DNA from: Pseudoalteromonas sp. T1lg48
GTDB taxonomy: Bacteria > Pseudomonadota > Gammaproteobacteria > Enterobacterales > Alteromonadaceae
Reading direction: 5' to 3'
Assembly: GCF_002964785.1 (NCBI RefSeq)
Contig: NZ_PQCC01000018.1
Span: 310,001-374,000, forward strand
DNA length: 64,000 bases
Shown here: piece after piece, positions 42,496-52,333 of the stretch
Numbering within the stretch: position 1 is the stretch's first letter
Layout: each line of letters opens with the position of its first letter
Program-made: the position numbers and the translations under genes
The notes under the pieces: model-generated
Seen by the model: only the letters and a program-made list of their open reading frames with translations
Database searches by the model: none
What the model was told of the DNA's origin: nothing

Positions 42496-44661
42496 ATGCG
42501 TTTATCTCTTATTGGCGCCGCCCTATTGGCGACGGCCATCAACCCTGCGCTTGCCGACGAAGGCATGTGGCAACCGCATCAATTGCCGCAACTGGAGTCG
42601 GTATTAAAGGCAAAAGGCCTGGAAATCGACCCCAAGAGCATTTCTAAGCTGACCGAATTCCCCATGAATGCGGTGATCAGCCTTGGCGGCTGCACCGCCT
42701 CTTTTGTTTCCCCTAAAGGTTTGGTGGTGACCAACCACCACTGTGCCTACGGCTCGATTCAATATAATTCGACGCCAGAAAACAATATCCTGCAAAACGG
42801 CTTCCTCGCCAAGACCTATGGCGAAGAGTTGCCGGCCTCGCCGGGTTCGCGTGTCTATGTGACCGAAGAAGTCACCAATGTGACCACTAAGGTCAACGCC
42901 CAGCTAAACGATTCTATGGATGGTAATGAGCGCTATAAGGCCATTGAGCAGGCACAAAAGGCCTTGGTTGCCGAGTGTGAGCAAGACGGTGGCTATCGCT
43001 GTAATGTATATAGCTTCCACGGCGGTTTAGAGTATTACCTGATTAAGTCCCTGGAAATTCAAGACGTACGCCTGGTTTACAACCCGGCACAAGGCATAGG
43101 TAAATACGGCGGTGATATTGATAACTGGATGTGGCCACGCCATACCGGTGACTACTCTTTCTACCGCGCCTACGTGGGTAAAGACGGTAAACCGGCCCCA
43201 TTCAGTGAAGACAATGTACCTTTTAGCTCAGATTCCTTCCTAAAGGTCAGCGCCAAGGGCGTAAAAGAAGGTGATTTTGTGATGGTCACCGGCTACCCCG
43301 GTCGCACCAACCGCTACCGTACCAATGCCGAAGTAGAGCACCAATTTACCGATGTCTACCCTAAAGCCAAGGCCTATCGCGAGCAGTCCATGGACATCAT
43401 TAAGGCCACCGCCGAAGAAGGCTCTAAAGCCCGCATCGCCTATGAAAGCACGCTAGCCGGTCTGGCCAACTACGCGAAAAACTACGGCGGTATGGTCAAC
43501 TCGTACCAAAAAACCGATATGCAAGCGCGCAAGGACAAGTTGGCTACCGAGCTAAGCGCTTGGATCAACGCCGATAAAGCGCGTAAAAAGCAATATGCCC
43601 ACGTACTTAAAGAACTTGATGGCTTGATTGCCAAGTCACAAGCCACCAGCGAGCTAGACCTAATTTTAGGTTACATGGGTCGCAGCGCCATGATGTCCAC
43701 CGCAACTCGCCTATATCGCCTGGCGAATGAGCAACAGTTGCCGGACGCTGAACGAGAGCCTGGCTATCAAGAACGTGATATGACCCGTTTCAAAGCCGGT
43801 ATGACCAGCTTGTCTCGCCGTTATGACGATGCTGTCGATAAGGCGTTATTTGCGCACTTTGTTGATCTATATGCTCAACTTGAACCAAAGGCACGTATTA
43901 GCTCGCTTGATAAGGCCCTTGGCCTGGATAAGGGCTATGATCAGGATGCCATGCTGGCACGCCTGACGAAGATGTACGAACAAACTGCGCTCAATGAAGA
44001 ACAAGTGCGCCTGGAATGGATGGCAAAATCGGTTGCCGATTTCAAACAAAGCGACGACCCTTTCATCGCCCTTGCCGTTGCAACATACGACGATTTCCAA
44101 GCCCGTGAACAAGAGAAGAAAATGCTCAGTGGTGAGTTAAACCGTGTTCGCCCTCAATACATGGCTGCCATCATTGCCTATAACCAAGAGCAAGGCCTGC
44201 CGGTATACGCCGATGCCAATAGCACACTGCGTGTAACCTATGGCACGGTGAAAGGCTACAGCCCTCGCGATGCCTTGACCTATACGCCGTTTACCCGACT
44301 TGAAGGGATCACCGAGAAATACACGGGTATAGCGCCTTTCGATGCACCACAAGCGCAAATGCAGCAGATTGCTGCCAAGAACTATGGCGAATACGAAATG
44401 GCCAGCCTGGGCTCTGTGCCGGTTAACTTCTTAAGTACCGTGGATACCACGGGCGGTAACTCAGGTTCACCGACCCTCAACGGCAATGCTGAGCTGGTGG
44501 GTTTGTTGTTCGACGGTGTAAGCGAAAGCATCATCGGTGACTGGGACTATGATGCCAACTTAAACCGTTCTATTCATGTCGATAGCCGTTATATGTTATG
44601 GGTCATGCGCCACGTCGATAAGGCCGACAACCTATTGAAAGAAATGGTGATCGTCAAATAA
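42496..44661 (+). CDS. S46 family dipeptidyl-peptidase (DPP7/DPP11 type), periplasmic
   Basis: Serine exopeptidase releasing dipeptides from protein fragments in the periplasm. Signal peptide 1-20 (ending NPALA). Catalytic His in VVTNHHCAYGSIQ (about residue 81), Asp near DNWMWPRHTGDYSFYRAYV, and Ser in TTGGNSGSPTLNG (about residue 655). The specificity position reads GLLFDGVSE, i.e. Gly where Asp/Glu-specific DPP11 has Arg, so a DPP7-like preference for hydrophobic P1 is inferred. 721 aa is typical. Supplies amino acids from peptides; own promoter and terminator. Confidence 0.93.
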   Translation: MRLSLIGAALLATAINPALADEGMWQPHQLPQLESVLKAKGLEIDPKSISKLTEFPMNAVISLGGCTASFVSPKGLVVTNHHCAYGSIQYNSTPENNILQNGFLAKTYGEELPASPGSRVYVTEEVTNVTTKVNAQLNDSMDGNERYKAIEQAQKALVAECEQDGGYRCNVYSFHGGLEYYLIKSLEIQDVRLVYNPAQGIGKYGGDIDNWMWPRHTGDYSFYRAYVGKDGKPAPFSEDNVPFSSDSFLKVSAKGVKEGDFVMVTGYPGRTNRYRTNAEVEHQFTDVYPKAKAYREQSMDIIKATAEEGSKARIAYESTLAGLANYAKNYGGMVNSYQKTDMQARKDKLATELSAWINADKARKKQYAHVLKELDGLIAKSQATSELDLILGYMGRSAMMSTATRLYRLANEQQLPDAEREPGYQERDMTRFKAGMTSLSRRYDDAVDKALFAHFVDLYAQLEPKARISSLDKALGLDKGYDQDAMLARLTKMYEQTALNEEQVRLEWMAKSVADFKQSDDPFIALAVATYDDFQAREQEKKMLSGELNRVRPQYMAAIIAYNQEQGLPVYADANSTLRVTYGTVKGYSPRDALTYTPFTRLEGITEKYTGIAPFDAPQAQMQQIAAKNYGEYEMASLGSVPVNFLSTVDTTGGNSGSPTLNGNAELVGLLFDGVSESIIGDWDYDANLNRSIHVDSRYMLWVMRHVDKADNLLKEMVIVK

Positions 44662-44695
44662 AACTAATTCCACCGCGAATTATTCTATGTATATC

Positions 44696-44720
44696 AAAGC
44701 GCCATCCGGCGCTTTTTTTT
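44696..44720 (+). terminator. Terminator of the S46 peptidase gene
   Basis: Stem AAAGCGCC (44696-44703), loop ATCC, GGCGC, then a run of eight T. Confidence 0.9.
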
Positions 44721-44909
44721 ATGCTCTAAAAACACCCAAATACTTATCATTTATGGCATTTAACGCGCTTACAATTTACATTTATATTTTAATCTCTAAA
44801 CTATTGTACATATGTAGGGGTCTAATTTAGTTAGTCTACAAATCATTGGTTTACGTGGACTCACTCAACTAGGCCTTGGCTCTAACGGTCATAACAACTC
44901 GAGGTAGGC

Positions 44910-46487
44910 ATGAGTGATTATCATGACAAATACAGTATAGAAAATACCGATTACACCGTCGGCCAGGATAATGTGCAAAAGTGGGGGTTCGATGTCCACA
45001 ACCCCGTATTCGGCATCAGCGCAGGCCTTATTATCATCTTCTTGGTGGCGATTCTGGTTACCGATCCCGCCATCGCGAAAAAGACCCTGGACGGCATAAA
45101 GTGGGACATCATAGGCAATTTTGATGTGTTATTTATGTGGGCGGCCAACCTCTTTGTGTTGTTTTGTTTGGCTTTGATCGTCTCCCCCTACGGCAAAATC
45201 AGGCTCGGTGGCGAGTCAGCCACCCCCTCCCACTCACGCATTTCCTGGCTGGCCATGCTGTTTGCCGCCGGCATGGGCATCGGCTTGATGTTCTGGGGGG
45301 TCGCCGAACCGGTGGCCTATTACACCGGCTGGTATGAAACCCCGCTCGGCGTCGAAGCCAATACCCCAGAAGCGGCAAAAACCGCCATGGGGGCCACCAT
45401 GTTCCATTGGGGCCTGCACCCTTGGGCCATTTATGCGGTGGTCGCGCTGTCGCTGGCCTTCTTTGCCTATAACAAGGGATTGCCGCTATCGATACGCTCT
45501 ATCTTCTACCCTATCCTAGGCGATCGCGCCTGGGGCTGGCCGGGCCATATTATTGACATTCTCGCGGTGTTGGCGACACTGTTCGGTTTAGCAACTTCCT
45601 TGGGCTTAGGTGCGCAACAGGCATCGGCAGGCTTTAATCATGTCTTTGGTACCGACGGCGGTGTTGGCCTGCAAATCGGCGTGATCATAGGTGTGACCCT
45701 ACTGGCCATTATCTCGGTAATTCGCGGCATTGAAGGCGGGGTGAAGGTGCTAAGCAATGTCAATATGGTCTTGGCCTTTGCACTGCTATTGTTCGTTGCC
45801 CTCGTGGGCTTTGCCGCAGCCCTAGGCAACTTACCCAATACCCTGCTTGGCTATATCGAGAATATTATTCCGCTAAGCAACCCACATGGCCGTGAGGACG
45901 AGGCCTGGATGCACGGTTGGACCGTGTTCTATTGGGCCTGGTGGATTTCCTGGTCGCCTTTTGTTGGTATGTTTATCGCGCGGGTTTCTAAAGGCCGTAC
46001 CATTCGCGAATTCTTAATTGCCGTGCTGCTCATCCCCACTCTGGTGACCGCGCTGTGGATGTCAATTTATGGCGGTATCGCCATAGATCAAGTGGCCTCG
46101 GGCCTGGGCTCGTTAGGCGAAAAGGGCCTTACAGAGGTGCCGCTAGCCATGTTCCAAATGTTCGAACAGCTGCCTATGACCAAGGTACTTTCCTTTATCG
46201 CTATTGTGCTGGTACTGGTGTTCTTTATCACCTCGTCGGACTCGGGTTCCTTGGTTATCGACTCGATCACCGCCGGCGGTAAGGTCGACGCCCCGGTACC
46301 ACAGCGCGTATTTTGGGCCTCCATCGAAGGCGCGATTGCCGCCGCCCTGCTCTGGATTGGCGGTAAGGAAGCCATGGAAGCGCTGCAAGCGGGTGCCGTT
46401 TCCACCGGCCTGCCTTTCACCATAGTGCTGTTGCTAATGTGTGTGAGCTTGATTTTAGGCCTGCGCACCGAGCCCAGAAGCTCATAG
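44910..46487 (+). CDS. BCCT family betaine/carnitine/choline transporter
   Basis: Secondary transporter of quaternary ammonium compounds, about 12 TM helices. Family signatures: FAAGMGIGLMFWGVAEPVAYY (residues 115-135 region), FHWGLHPWAIYAVVALSLAFFAYNKGLP, and the Trp-rich FYWAWWISWSPFVGMFIARVSKGRTIREF substrate box. 525 aa; the short N-terminal tail (about 30 residues) and lack of a long C-terminal regulatory tail make osmosensing as in BetP less certain. Glycine betaine or choline uptake is inferred. The 248-bp upstream gap holds only the previous terminator and AT-rich promoter sequence. Confidence 0.92.
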   Translation: MSDYHDKYSIENTDYTVGQDNVQKWGFDVHNPVFGISAGLIIIFLVAILVTDPAIAKKTLDGIKWDIIGNFDVLFMWAANLFVLFCLALIVSPYGKIRLGGESATPSHSRISWLAMLFAAGMGIGLMFWGVAEPVAYYTGWYETPLGVEANTPEAAKTAMGATMFHWGLHPWAIYAVVALSLAFFAYNKGLPLSIRSIFYPILGDRAWGWPGHIIDILAVLATLFGLATSLGLGAQQASAGFNHVFGTDGGVGLQIGVIIGVTLLAIISVIRGIEGGVKVLSNVNMVLAFALLLFVALVGFAAALGNLPNTLLGYIENIIPLSNPHGREDEAWMHGWTVFYWAWWISWSPFVGMFIARVSKGRTIREFLIAVLLIPTLVTALWMSIYGGIAIDQVASGLGSLGEKGLTEVPLAMFQMFEQLPMTKVLSFIAIVLVLVFFITSSDSGSLVIDSITAGGKVDAPVPQRVFWASIEGAIAAALLWIGGKEAMEALQAGAVSTGLPFTIVLLLMCVSLILGLRTEPRSS

Positions 46488-46506
46488 CCCTGGTTCCACT
46501 AAAACA

Positions 46507-46533
46507 AAACGCCGCATCTGCGGCGTTTTTTTA
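46507..46533. terminator. Bidirectional terminator between BCCT and exonuclease genes
   Basis: AAAACGCCGCA, loop TC, TGCGGCGTTTTTTT; symmetric A and T runs between convergent genes. Confidence 0.9.
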
Positions 46534-46554
46534 TTGCTTAAGATAGCGTGCTTA

Positions 46555-47259
46555 TCACATCCACAACCGGTTAAGGGGCGTATCGGTACGATAGTGGTAA
46601 CGCAGCTGTGCCTGTAGCAACTCTGCGGTGGCCAATGCATCCGTCATGGCGTTATGTACGCCATAAGGAGGCAGGTTGTAACGGGCTCGGCAGTCGGCCA
46701 AACGTAGGGAGCCTATTTTCTCACCTAGTAAACGACCAATAAAACCACGGCGCGCTAACAGTGCTTGGCGCTCAATGGCCATGGTATCAATCAGCGCAAA
46801 CTCGATGCGTTCACTGATGCGCCGGAGCAGGCTATTGGCTAAAAACGGCCTCTCTATGGCATGATAGTGCACCACCACCACGCGCCGCTCTAATGCCGCT
46901 AATAAGGGCGGTAAAACGGTGATCAAATCCGGCGCATCTTCTACCTCTGAGTGGGTAATACCATGGATAACGATGGACTGCTCGGCCAGGTTGCGCTTGG
47001 GCTGGACCAGCCAATGACGCGCCTGACGACAATAAATACGCTGCCAGGTAAAAGGGACCAGGCCAATGCTGACAATTTCATCGCGCTCACTATCGAGCCC
47101 CGTGGTCTCAAAGTCCATGGCAACAAACTGGGTTTCGCCGAGCGTTTGTTCGCCCTTAACCATACCGGCCTGATAAAAGCGTTGTAACAGAGGATGTTGA
47201 GCCTCACGGGCCAATTGCTGGTAGCGTGCTGGCCAGTCTAGGGAGTTATTTTGCAGCAC
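46555..47259 (-). CDS. DnaQ-like 3'-5' exonuclease (DEDDh)
   Basis: Exonuclease fold related to DNA polymerase III epsilon. Exo I FVAMDFETTGLDSERDEIVSIG (about 46-67), Exo II near VVVHYHAIERPFL, and Exo III GVHNAMTDALATAELL with the DEDDh histidine (about 200-215). 234 aa, no other domain. The GTG start (47257-47259) overlaps the stop of the upstream CBS/nucleotidyltransferase gene as TAGTG, so translation is coupled. The pair is common in marine gammaproteobacteria; the substrate is unknown. Confidence 0.88.
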   Translation of the reverse strand: MLQNNSLDWPARYQQLAREAQHPLLQRFYQAGMVKGEQTLGETQFVAMDFETTGLDSERDEIVSIGLVPFTWQRIYCRQARHWLVQPKRNLAEQSIVIHGITHSEVEDAPDLITVLPPLLAALERRVVVVHYHAIERPFLANSLLRRISERIEFALIDTMAIERQALLARRGFIGRLLGEKIGSLRLADCRARYNLPPYGVHNAMTDALATAELLQAQLRYHYRTDTPLNRLWM

Positions 47260-49154
47260 TAATTCAACCCATTACCGCTTTGATACCGGAATTTTAAAAA
47301 GCTTTGTGCTTTTTCTAATATAGCGAATGCTTCTTTTAAATTACGCTGCTCGAACGGCGATAACAGGCTGGGATCTAGGTTGTTATCCGGTTTTTCACCT
47401 TGCTCGATTTGCCAGGCCTGATGACGAATTCGGGTCATGGCAATGTACTCTAGGGCATCGCGAAGGTCCTGAGCCCTTCCCGGCGGCAATAACTTGGCAT
47501 CTATGATGTCTTCTAAACGCTCGAATGAGTTTTGCTTGCGTGAGCCTACCGCCAAGGCGTGCACACGAATTACATCGGACAAGGGTGCCGTGCCGCGTCG
47601 TTTGAGGTTCATCGAATGCTTGTGTTCACCTGAGTGCTCCAAAACGAACCCCTTGAAGAAGCCAAGCGGAGGCGTACGGTTACGGGCATTGGCCGCTAGG
47701 TTTGCCAGGAAGCGACGGTTAGCCCGGCCTTCTTTGGCGATATAGGACTTAAGTTCATCCGCCCACTTGGTTTTACCCCAGACACCATCCAAATCGAAAA
47801 AGATCGAACTATGCAACAGCGCCTGTGGTTTGGGCTCGGCTATCCAGGAGGCGAATTGTTCGCGCCATTGACTACGGGTCAGGCGCCACTTTTTAAAAGA
47901 GGCCATGATCTCGCCATCACAATAGGTATAGCCACACGCCGCCAGGCCATCGCTGACAAAATCTGCCAAGGCCTGAAAATAGGCATCGTGTTTATGCTCA
48001 TCAAATGCATCGTCGAGAATGATGGCATTATCCTGATCCGTAACGATTAGTTGCTCATCCCGCGCCATGGAGCCCAAGGCAATAAAACAATAAGGAACCG
48101 GAGGTGGCCCATATTTCTCCTCGGCCAGGGCCAGCAGACGCTGCTTAAAGGTGCGGCCGATCACCGCCATGGCCGTGCCTATCATATGTGAATTGGCGTC
48201 CTCGTTGACCATGCGCACAAAGACATTGGGCAATTGCTGGGCAAAATGGGTGAGGTCTTCCACCGTTTGTTGGGCAAGAATACCGCGAACCAGTAGCAAG
48301 CTGCTCTGTGATTCGTAGCGCAAGATATCGGACAAGGAGATCACACCTATGGGCTTGCGCTTATGCAAGATAGGCAAATGGTGTACATTGTCCCTGAGCA
48401 TGGCCAGGACCGCTTCAAATACATAGGCATTGGCATCGAGTAAGGTCAAATTACTGGACATCACCTCATGCGCCGGGGTATCCAGGCTTTTGCCCAAGGC
48501 CACCACCTGAGAGCGAATATCGCGGTCGGTAATAATCCCCACCACCTGCCCATCATCTTCTTCTGGGTCGTCGCTAATAGGCTTGTTGGGATCGGTCACC
48601 AGCACACTGGAAATATGCTCACCGCTCATCAGCAAGGCCACCTCCTGAATGCTGCTATCCAAGGTCACGGTCACCACATCGCGATGTAGCAAAGCCTTAA
48701 CCTTAGCCGTGGTTAAATCATTGCTGTCGGCTTGCTCGACGATAGCCTGGTGTAAGCGCACATTACCATCGGCCTCAAAGTAATCGGCAAAGACCTCGAA
48801 CTTATCGCAGTACTCGGTAAACAGGTCTACATCTATGCAATACACCAGGGTGTCTTCCATGGCGGTCACAGGAAAGCGCACCTTACGATTCATCAGCAGG
48901 CCCATTTGCCCGAAAATGCCGCCGCTATCCATGCGATTGTAAAGCTCTCCGCTGCGACGATAGGATTCCACCGCACCGGAGCGGATCACATAAAGATCGG
49001 CAATATCATCACCGTAATGAAGAATATCCGTACCGGCACGAAAGTAAGCAACCTCCACTTCCTGGGCAAGGTGGGCCAAGGCGTCTTCGGGAAGTTCGTC
49101 GAAGGGCGAATGACTACTGAGGAACTGGGCTATTTCTAGCTGTTCAGCTTGCAT
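47259..49154 (-). CDS. cNMP-binding/CBS/DUF294 nucleotidyltransferase-like signalling protein
   Basis: 631 residues in four parts: cyclic-nucleotide-binding-like domain (about 10-130; ADLYVIRSGAVESYRRSGEL, GGIFGQMGLL), two CBS motifs (about 150-280; VVTVTLDSSIQEVALLMSGEHISSVLV, IGVISLSDILRYES), a DUF294 putative nucleotidyltransferase (about 310-450; FIALGSMARDEQLIVTDQDNAIILDD, like GlnD-type GSxARxE...DxD), and a C-terminal DUF294_C helical domain. Predicted cytosolic sensor; ligand and target unknown. Coupled to the exonuclease gene. Confidence 0.88.
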   Translation of the reverse strand: MQAEQLEIAQFLSSHSPFDELPEDALAHLAQEVEVAYFRAGTDILHYGDDIADLYVIRSGAVESYRRSGELYNRMDSGGIFGQMGLLMNRKVRFPVTAMEDTLVYCIDVDLFTEYCDKFEVFADYFEADGNVRLHQAIVEQADSNDLTTAKVKALLHRDVVTVTLDSSIQEVALLMSGEHISSVLVTDPNKPISDDPEEDDGQVVGIITDRDIRSQVVALGKSLDTPAHEVMSSNLTLLDANAYVFEAVLAMLRDNVHHLPILHKRKPIGVISLSDILRYESQSSLLLVRGILAQQTVEDLTHFAQQLPNVFVRMVNEDANSHMIGTAMAVIGRTFKQRLLALAEEKYGPPPVPYCFIALGSMARDEQLIVTDQDNAIILDDAFDEHKHDAYFQALADFVSDGLAACGYTYCDGEIMASFKKWRLTRSQWREQFASWIAEPKPQALLHSSIFFDLDGVWGKTKWADELKSYIAKEGRANRRFLANLAANARNRTPPLGFFKGFVLEHSGEHKHSMNLKRRGTAPLSDVIRVHALAVGSRKQNSFERLEDIIDAKLLPPGRAQDLRDALEYIAMTRIRHQAWQIEQGEKPDNNLDPSLLSPFEQRNLKEAFAILEKAQSFLKFRYQSGNGLN

Positions 49155-49206
49155 GGTGCAACCTCAAAACTGGTGCTAATAGGCTGAAGCTTAATATAAA
49201 TGACCT

Positions 49207-49242
49207 TAAAAAAAAATGTCCGCGGGAAATCGCGGACATTTT
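49207..49242 (-). terminator. Terminator of the RND operon
   Basis: AAAATGTCCGCG (49213-49224) pairs with CGCGGACATTTT (49231-49242) around loop GGAAAT; on the minus strand it is followed by a long run of T. It lies 2 bp beyond the RND stop codon. Confidence 0.88.
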
Positions 49243-49244
49243 CT

Positions 49245-52200
49245 TCATGAGGCTTGTTCTAGCTCGGCGGCCAATTGTTTACTCTCATCGGCCCTGGGTT
49301 TGGTAAACCGAGCCAGTCCCAAATACACCACAGGAGTAAGGAATAAGGTAAAGAGCACGGCTAAGGCCAAGCCACCAAAGACCACCCAGCCAATGGCATT
49401 ACGCGCCTCGGCACCGGCGCCGGAGGACAGGATCAATGGCAAGGCTCCAAGCAGGGTTGATACCAGGGTCATGGTAATAGGACGCAAGCGCACCAAGGCT
49501 GCCCGTTCCACCGCTTCACGCACCTGATATCCCTTATCTCGTAACTGGTCGGCAAATTCCACCAGCAAAATGGCATTTTTAGCGATTAAGCCTATCAGCA
49601 TTACCAAACCAATTTGCGAGAAAATATTCAGGGATGTACCGGTCAAATACAAAGCCAGAATCGCCGAGCTAATACCGAAAGGTACTGTGATCATGACCAC
49701 AACCGCACTATTAACGCTTTCGAATTGGGCTGCCAGCACCAAAAGTACGATCACGAAGGCCAGTACATAGGTCAGCATTACCTCGTTGGCAGTTTCCTCA
49801 AAGGTCAGCGCCTCGCCCTTGAATGCCAAGGTAACACTGCTTGGCAGGGTGTCTTCGCCTATGTCGCGAAGCTGGTTTACCAACTCAGCCATGGCCACAT
49901 TCTCGGGCAACTGCATATCCACTTCTATCGCTCGGCGCTGAGCATGACGCTCTAATTCCGCGGCGACGCCCTCTTCGCTTATGGTGGCCACCGAGCTCAG
50001 TGGTACCAATTGTCCGTTGCTGCCACCCACATAAAGGTTAGCCAGATCACTGGGCGAGTTTATGGTGAGGTTTTGTGCCTGCAGCATAATGGGGATAGAC
50101 TGGTCGCCCACATTTAAATCGGCCACATCATCACCATTGATCGCCGCCCGTAAAGTCACCGCGATATCGCTGAGCTCGACGCCTAGCTCCTGAGCACGAC
50201 GACGGTCGATATTAACCCTTAATTGCGGCTGCGATGGTTGATAAGAAATACGCACCGGTGCTACACCTGGGATCGCTTGTTCAACGGCCTTGGCATAGTC
50301 TTGCGCAGCGCCGTAGATGGCCTTGTAATCCTGGCCTAATAACGCCAGCCAACACCGCCGCCCTGACCACGCAGATTAAGGCTGTTGGAGCCAAAAGCCC
50401 GAGCCGGGGCTCCCGGAATATCACCCAGAGGAGCACGTAATTTGGCAATGATCTCTTGCTGACTAAAGTGGCGCTCATCCCAATGCTTTAAGGGTACCGT
50501 GATAAAGGTGATATTTGGGTCCCACTGACCGACCACGGTATAAATCGACTCGATTTCACCGCTTTGCACATAAGGGAGCAATATGTCTTCCATTTGCTTG
50601 GCTTGGCGGTCCATAAAGTTCAGGCCAACGCCGTCAGGGCCACGGGCGAAAATACGGATTTTGCCCCTGTCCTCGCTGGGCAATAGTTCGTTTTCAAGCT
50701 GCTGATATAAGGCGGCAGAGCTGGCGGCGACAAGTAACGATATCACAAAGGTCATCCAGGCATGATCCAATACCTTGTGAATACACCACTGGTAAGCTTG
50801 CGCGAGGGCCTGACCGAATTTAGCAAAGGGGTGACGACCGCCGGACTTCAATTTTAACTTAGAAGTCAAGGCCGGCACTAACGACAAAGCGACAAAGCTG
50901 GAAATGATCACCGCGCCGGCGAGCACACCACCAAATTCCCGGAATAGACGTCCGGCGGTTGAAGGCAAAAAGGCGATGGGCACGAACACCGCAGCGAGTA
51001 CCGCGGTGGTGGCAACCACGGCAAAGAAGACTTCACGGGTGCCGATAACGGCGGCGGCACGGCGTCCTAAGCCCATGCTGCGTTGACGCTGAATGTTCTC
51101 ACTGACGACAATGGCATCATCAACGATTAAACCCGTGGCCAGAACCAGCGCCAACAGGGTAAGAATATTGATCGAGAAGCCAAGTGCCCAAATAAGCGCT
51201 AGCGAGCCAATCAAGGCCACTGGAATGGCAAAGGCAGGCACTAAGGTGGCGCGCCATGAGCCGATAAACACCCACAGAGTGAACACCACCAGCACTATGG
51301 TCAGCACCAGGGAGTTAAGCACTTCATCGACGGAACTGCGAATAAACTGGGCATCATCTGACGTGAGGGTAAATTCCATTTGCGGAAAACGCTCACGCAT
51401 GCGCTCCAATAGCAGCAGCACTTCATCTGAGATTTCTATGGTATTAGACTGCGCCTGACGAATCACTTCCATGCCGATCACCGGCTTGCCGTCTAGGCGT
51501 ACCATAGAACGCGGATCCGCCGGGCCAAAATACACCGCGGCGATATCGGCAATGCGGGTATCTCCACGAACGATAATGTCGCCCACCTGCTCGGCACTGA
51601 TGGAGGTAGCATCGGCACGCACGATGAGTTGTTGGTCATCGGATTTTAAGCTGCCCGCCGGCACATCGAACGGAGCCTGGCGCAGCGCTGCGGCGACATC
51701 GGGCACGGTGAGGTTAAAACTGCTGAGTTTTAAAGGATTAATACGAACCCGCATCACCCGCTCACGGTCGCCATTAAGGCGCACATCGGCAACCCCTGGG
51801 ATGGTCAAAAATTGCGGGGCCAGGTCGGTTTCAACCCGCTCGGTGAGAGCTTCAAGGGACAAGCTTTCGCTGCTTACGGTAAGTGATACCACGGCTTCGG
51901 CATCATTATCGGCCTTGATAATGGATACTCGCTCTACCTCTTCCGGTAGTTCCCGTTGCACCCTGGAGACGGACTCTCGGGTTTCGTTGGCGGCATCATC
52001 CAGGTTTACGCCGGGACGAAATTCAACAACGATACGGGCGCTGCCTTCTTCACTTTGCGCACGAATAGACTTTACACCGCTAACACGGGCCACCGCCCCT
52101 TCTAGCTTGCTGGTGACCTCGGTGTCCACGGTTTCCGGCGAGCCGCCGGGGAATGATGCCGAAACGGTAATACGGGGCCTGTCAACGTCCGGTAACTCTC

Positions 52201-52330
52201 GCACCTCAACGCCTGCAATCGCGGCGATGCCGGCTATGATGATCAAGAGGTTAAGCACCACGATCAGCACCGGGCGGCGTATAGCCATAGATGGCAAATC
52301 CTGAATCTGCGTATTGATTTGCTCACTCAT
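49245..52330 (-). pseudogene. RND efflux pump permease, interrupted by a frameshift
   Basis: Hydrophobe/amphiphile efflux (HAE1-type) inner-membrane RND protein in two frames. Part 1 (52330-50336, 664 aa) has TM1, a periplasmic porter domain, TM helices with the proton-relay LVLATGLIVDDAIVVSENIQ, and ends VGWRY-stop. Part 2 continues in another frame from about 50347 without a start (first possible GTG 50255) and carries the remaining porter half and TM8-12 (GLIAKNAILLVEFADQLRDKG). Adding one base near 50346-50350 (GGCTGG to GGCnTGG) restores LALLGQDYKAIYG, giving about 1028 aa, the normal RND length. Real mutation or sequencing error cannot be distinguished here. Confidence 0.88.
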
Positions 52331-52333
52331 GGC

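Noticed and set aside
49245-50255. Separate 336-aa RND-like gene starting at GTG 50255
   Set aside because: It lacks an SD and an N-terminal membrane segment and continues the upstream pump gene in a shifted frame, so it is the second half of one broken gene.
51471-52304. 277-codon open frame on the plus strand, Ser/Thr/Arg-rich
   Set aside because: Mirror frame of the RND pump gene; composition typical of antisense shadow.
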